Shown here: positions 61,506 through 64,000 of the stretch, in pieces
Position numbering within the stretch: position 1 is the first letter of the stretch
Layout of the letters: each line of letters begins with the position of its first letter
Assembly (NCBI RefSeq): GCF_000024965.1
Contig: NC_013530.1
Location: 1,116,001-1,180,000 of the forward strand
Length of the DNA stretch: 64,000 bases
Reading direction: 5' to 3'
Source of the DNA: Xylanimonas cellulosilytica DSM 15894
GTDB taxonomy: Bacteria; Actinomycetota; Actinomycetes; Actinomycetales; Cellulomonadaceae
Position numbers and translations under genes: made by a program
Notes under the pieces: generated by a model
Database searches by the model: none
Told to the model about the DNA's origin: nothing
What the model saw: the letters and a program-made list of their open reading frames with translations, nothing else

Positions 61506-62366
61506 GTGGCTGTCATAGGGCTGTTCGTCATCGTGCTGGTCGTGGCGCTGGTCGCCCTGGTCGTCGCCGGCGTCCTCGGGCGGCCGGCCGACGCGGGCCG
61601 GGACGCCGCATGGCTCGCGCGAACGTGGGTGGTCCCGCCCGACGAGGTCGACGTGTACTCCCGCTACCTCGCCCGCGTGCGGACGCACCGCCGGGTGGGC
61701 GGGCTGCTCGGCGTGCTGTTCGCCGCCGTCGTCGGCATCGTGTACGCGGGCACGATCGGGTTCGGGATCGTCGCGCCCGGGCCGCTCGGCGACGTGCTCT
61801 TCTGCGGCGTCGCCGGGGTGCTCGTCGGGGCGATGTCGGCCGAGGTCTACCGTCTCGGCCTGCCCCGGGCCGCGACGACGGCAAGCGCCTCGCTCGCGCC
61901 GCGGCCGACGCTCCCCGGTGCGCGGCAGGTGCTCGCCGCGCGCGTCGTCGTCACGGTCGCCGTCGGCGTCGGGGCAGCGCTCGTCATCACCGGGCACGAC
62001 GTGACCACGCTCCTCGCGGCGGCGCTCGGGGCGCTGCTCGTCGGTCTGTGCGAGGCGACCCGTGCGGCGGTGGCGCACCGGCGGCGCGCCGCGCTCTCCG
62101 AGCGCGCGCTCGTCGTCGACGGCAACCTGCGCGCGTTCGCCGCGCGGACCGTCGCGGCGCTGGAGCTCGCCGCGGCCGTGCTCGCGGCGACCTGGGCCGC
62201 CTCGGGCGCCCACGCGGCGGGCTGGCTGCCCGGCGTGCTCGGGATGGTGGTCGTCCTCGGCGGGCTCGTCGTGGCCGTCGTGCTCCTCGTGAAGGCGTCC
62301 CCGCGGCCGCCACGACGTCACGCGTCGTCGCCCGCCCTGGTTGCCGGGACGGTGCCTCTCGCGTGA
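61506..62366 (+). CDS. Multi-spanning membrane protein of GntR operon
   Basis: A 286-residue protein with about six to seven hydrophobic segments (VAVIGLFVIVLVVALVALVVAGVLG, VGGLLGVLFAAVVGIVYAGTIGFGIV, LAARVVVTVAVGVGAALVI, LGMVVVLGGLVVAVVLLVKA among them). I do not recognise a family. A frame extends to a TTG at 61425, but GTG 61506 is preceded by GAGGGG and clears the promoter. It overlaps the GntR gene by GTGA, so they form one operon. Confidence 0.7.
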   Translation: MAVIGLFVIVLVVALVALVVAGVLGRPADAGRDAAWLARTWVVPPDEVDVYSRYLARVRTHRRVGGLLGVLFAAVVGIVYAGTIGFGIVAPGPLGDVLFCGVAGVLVGAMSAEVYRLGLPRAATTASASLAPRPTLPGARQVLAARVVVTVAVGVGAALVITGHDVTTLLAAALGALLVGLCEATRAAVAHRRRAALSERALVVDGNLRAFAARTVAALELAAAVLAATWAASGAHAAGWLPGVLGMVVVLGGLVVAVVLLVKASPRPPRRHASSPALVAGTVPLA

Positions 62367-62761
62367 TCGTCCACGTCGACCCCGCCTCCCCGGTCCCCGT
62401 CTTCGAGCAGCTCCGCGGTCAGATCGAACGGCTGGTCGTCGCGGGCACGCTCGCCCCCGGCACTCCGCTGCCGACGATCCGCGACCTCGCCACCGACCTC
62501 GGCCTCGCCCGCGGGACGGTCGCCCGGGTCTACGACGAGCTCGCCCGCGACGGCCTGGTCGAGGCGCAGGGTCGCCGTGGCACGCGGGTGCTCGGCCCTG
62601 GCCGCCGTCGTCCCGACGCCGCCGCACGCGCCGCCGAGCTCGCCGCCGCGGCCGACGCGTTCGCCGTCGTCGTCCGCCAGCTCGGGGCCGACGACGCCGC
62701 GGCGCACGCCACGCTCGACGCCGCGCTGGGCAGGCTGGGACCACCGCCCTCCGGTGGTTGA
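62363..62761 (+). CDS. GntR family regulator, YtrA type
   Basis: A 132-residue short regulator: IVHVDPASPVPVFEQLRGQIERLVVAGTLAPGTPLPTIRDLATDLGLARGTVARVYDELARDGLVEAQGRRGTRV (split family pattern) is the winged helix DNA-binding domain, followed by a short dimerisation helix. YtrA-type members often control adjacent membrane or ABC genes. The last residues Ser-Gly-Gly and the stop come from a dispersed repeat copy, as in DUF2017. Confidence 0.88.
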   Translation: MIVHVDPASPVPVFEQLRGQIERLVVAGTLAPGTPLPTIRDLATDLGLARGTVARVYDELARDGLVEAQGRRGTRVLGPGRRRPDAAARAAELAAAADAFAVVVRQLGADDAAAHATLDAALGRLGPPPSGG

Positions 62762-62873
62762 GCCGCCCTCCGGTGGTTGAGCCTGTCGAAACCACCCCAC
62801 GCGATCACGGTGGGGTGGTTTCGACAGGCTCAACCACCGGGGTGCGTGGGTGGTTTCGACAGGCTCAACCACC
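62751..62873. repeat. Dispersed 25-bp repeat, cluster F
   Basis: A shortened forward copy that holds the GntR stop codon (62751), a full forward copy (62772-62796), and two reversed copies (62814-62838, 62849-62873). Confidence 0.88.
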
Positions 62874-62893
62874 GGACCGTCGGGTGGGCGCGT

Positions 62894-62899
62894 TAGCCT
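62894..62899 (+). promoter_or_regulatory. -10 element of thioesterase gene (leaderless type)
   Basis: TAGCCT ends 6 bp before GTG 62906. Confidence 0.45.
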
Positions 62900-62905
62900 G
62901 CGGGC

Positions 62906-63403
62906 GTGACCCGACTCCACGTGCCCGTCCACACCCGCTGGTCCGACCTGGACGCGTATCAGCACGTCAACAACGTCGAGATGTTCCGCCTGCTGGAGGA
63001 GGCGCGCATCACGGCGTTCTGGCGGCACTCGCCCGACGAGGTGGGGGAGGACTGGCCCACCGCCATCCTCGAGACCGGCCCGCACGCCCCGTCCCACACC
63101 TTCGTCGCCGGGCAGCAGATCGAGTACCTGCGCCCGCTCGGGTTCACGCGCACCCCCGTGCGGGTCGAGCTGTGGATCGGCACCATCGGCAGCGCCAGCC
63201 TCCAGGTCTGCTACGAGGTGCACGACGGCGCACCCGGCGGGTTCCCGCGCACCGGCCCGGCCAGCGGCGCCGACCCCTACGTGCGCGCCTCGACCACGAT
63301 CGTCGTCGTCGACGCCGCCACGGGCCGGCCCCGCCGGATCACCGACGACGAGCGCGCCGCCTGGCACGAGTTCGAGGAGGCGCCGGTCGCGTTCCGGCGC
63401 TGA
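62906..63403 (+). CDS. Acyl-CoA thioesterase, hotdog fold
   Basis: A 165-residue 4HBT-family protein. The active-site region is HTRWSDLDAYQHVNNVEMFRLLEEARI, with the catalytic Asp/His/Asn layout. IEYLRPLGFTRTPVRVELWIG and SLQVCYEVHD complete the hotdog fold. It would hydrolyse an acyl-CoA; chain length unknown. GTG follows a -10 box, after repeat cluster F. Confidence 0.9.
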   Translation: MTRLHVPVHTRWSDLDAYQHVNNVEMFRLLEEARITAFWRHSPDEVGEDWPTAILETGPHAPSHTFVAGQQIEYLRPLGFTRTPVRVELWIGTIGSASLQVCYEVHDGAPGGFPRTGPASGADPYVRASTTIVVVDAATGRPRRITDDERAAWHEFEEAPVAFRR

Positions 63404-63412
63404 GACCGGCGG

Positions 63413-64000
63413 TCACCCACCCAGCAGCCGCAGCACCGCGCGCTCCGCCGCCGCGTGGGTGCGGGTCGGGCCGATCGTCTCGCCGTGCTCCCACAGGTCC
63501 ACCAGCCGCGGGTCGATGTACGACGCCCGCGCCACCGCCGGGGTGTTGCCGAGCTCCTCGGCGACGTCGCGCACCACACCGGCCACCACGTGCCGGCGTG
63601 CGCGGTCCGAGCGCGGCGGCAGTCCCGCGTCCGCGAGCGCGCGCGCCGCGAGCACCGTCGCGTGCCAGGTGCGGAAGTCCTTGGGCGTCGCCTCCGGGCC
63701 GAGCTGCTCCTTGACGGCGGCCTGCACGTCCGCGCTCGTGACGTCGTGCCACGACCCGTCGCCGTTGCGCCACGCGAGCAGGTCCGTGCCGCCCCGCCGA
63801 CGCTTCATCGCAGCGACCAGCTCGGCCACCACGGGATCGTCGACCTCGACCTCGCGGATCTGGCCGCTCTTGGCCGGGTACCGGAAGCGGACGGTCCCTT
63901 CCGCACCCACGACCACGTGCTCCTTGCGGATGGTCGCCAGGCCGAAGCTGCGGTGCTTCGTCGCGTAGATCTCGCCGCCCGCACGGAAGTACGCCAGGTC
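63413..64000 (-). CDS. DNA topoisomerase IB, partial (5' end outside window)
   Basis: The last 195 codons of a bacterial type IB topoisomerase that relaxes supercoils through a 3'-phosphotyrosine. Visible are FGLATIRKEHVVVGAEGTV, RFRYPAKSGQIREVEVDDP, PKDFRTWHATVLAARAL (catalytic Arg/His region) and the active-site Tyr in ARASYIDPRLVDLWE. The frame is open to 64000, so the start lies outside the window. It is convergent with the thioesterase gene, 9 bp apart. Confidence 0.92.
   Translation of the reverse strand, partial: DLAYFRAGGEIYATKHRSFGLATIRKEHVVVGAEGTVRFRYPAKSGQIREVEVDDPVVAELVAAMKRRRGGTDLLAWRNGDGSWHDVTSADVQAAVKEQLGPEATPKDFRTWHATVLAARALADAGLPPRSDRARRHVVAGVVRDVAEELGNTPAVARASYIDPRLVDLWEHGETIGPTRTHAAAERAVLRLLGG

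Overview
The window is very GC-rich chromosomal DNA from an actinobacterium. The gene set (DUF3039, ClpS-DUF2017, DUF3054, DUF4349 lipoprotein, oligoribonuclease, EttA, TrmB with GTG starts) and the GTG-heavy, leaderless style of gene starts point to order Micrococcales, probably a Cellulomonadaceae or Promicromonosporaceae relative. The genus is an inference. I see no rRNA, phage, IS element, integrase or CRISPR array.

Layout. 1-551: a geneless array of 36-bp tandem repeats and four inverted repeats. 552-3483: acyl-CoA dehydrogenase and EtfB/EtfA operon (minus). 3610-4572: DUF4349 lipoprotein. 4733-11140: amino-sugar operon (ROK repressor, ABC binding protein, two permeases, ROK kinase, NagB). 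11189-13383: DUF3039 protein and a helicase. 13390-14787: nicotinate phosphoribosyltransferase. 14901-19588: a two-gene operon with a nucleotidyltransferase/phosphohexomutase fusion and a GH94 phosphorylase resembling chitobiose phosphorylase. 19744-26216: SDR protein, ClpS-DUF2017, MurI, a metallo-hydrolase, DUF3054, and RdgB-RNase PH. 26257-32062: ABC-F ATPase, Nudix, thioredoxin, a PCD-VOC fusion, tRNA-Leu, peroxiredoxin, a kinase-like protein and a GroES-like protein. 32148-36567: a heterodimeric ABC exporter between two identical tRNA-Lys genes. 36529-43433: DUF454, TrmB, DUF485-ActP, a flavoprotein disulfide reductase and DUF3352. 43522-46939: osmoprotectant ABC importer. 46950-50688: ATP-grasp, tRNA-His, Orn, tRNA-Arg and a BtrH-like protein. 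50989-60771: two paralogous pairs of dynamin-like GTPases on either side of ssb and ettA. 60784-64000: envelope proteins, a YtrA-type GntR regulator, a thioesterase and a truncated topoisomerase IB gene.

How the genes work together. Two loci point to amino-sugar or chitin-derived sugars: the ROK/ABC/NagB operon, and the phosphorylase with its mutase-nucleotidyltransferase partner, which could carry GlcNAc-1-P or Glc-1-P into 6-phosphate or nucleotide-sugar pools. ActP lies downstream of a CRP-like site, as expected for acetate uptake. The rest is mainly housekeeping.

Most notable. (1) The osmoprotectant-binding protein is circularly permuted: its usual C-terminal lobe segment precedes the N-terminal part. 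(2) Two GTPase pairs arose by duplication of a two-gene unit. (3) A 25-bp palindromic dispersed repeat occurs about 21 times in six clusters. It supplies stop codons to two genes, forms about 70 codons inside an ABC-F gene, and apparently left a degenerate copy in rdgB. (4) Many genes start 6-8 nt after a TANNNT box, indicating leaderless transcripts.
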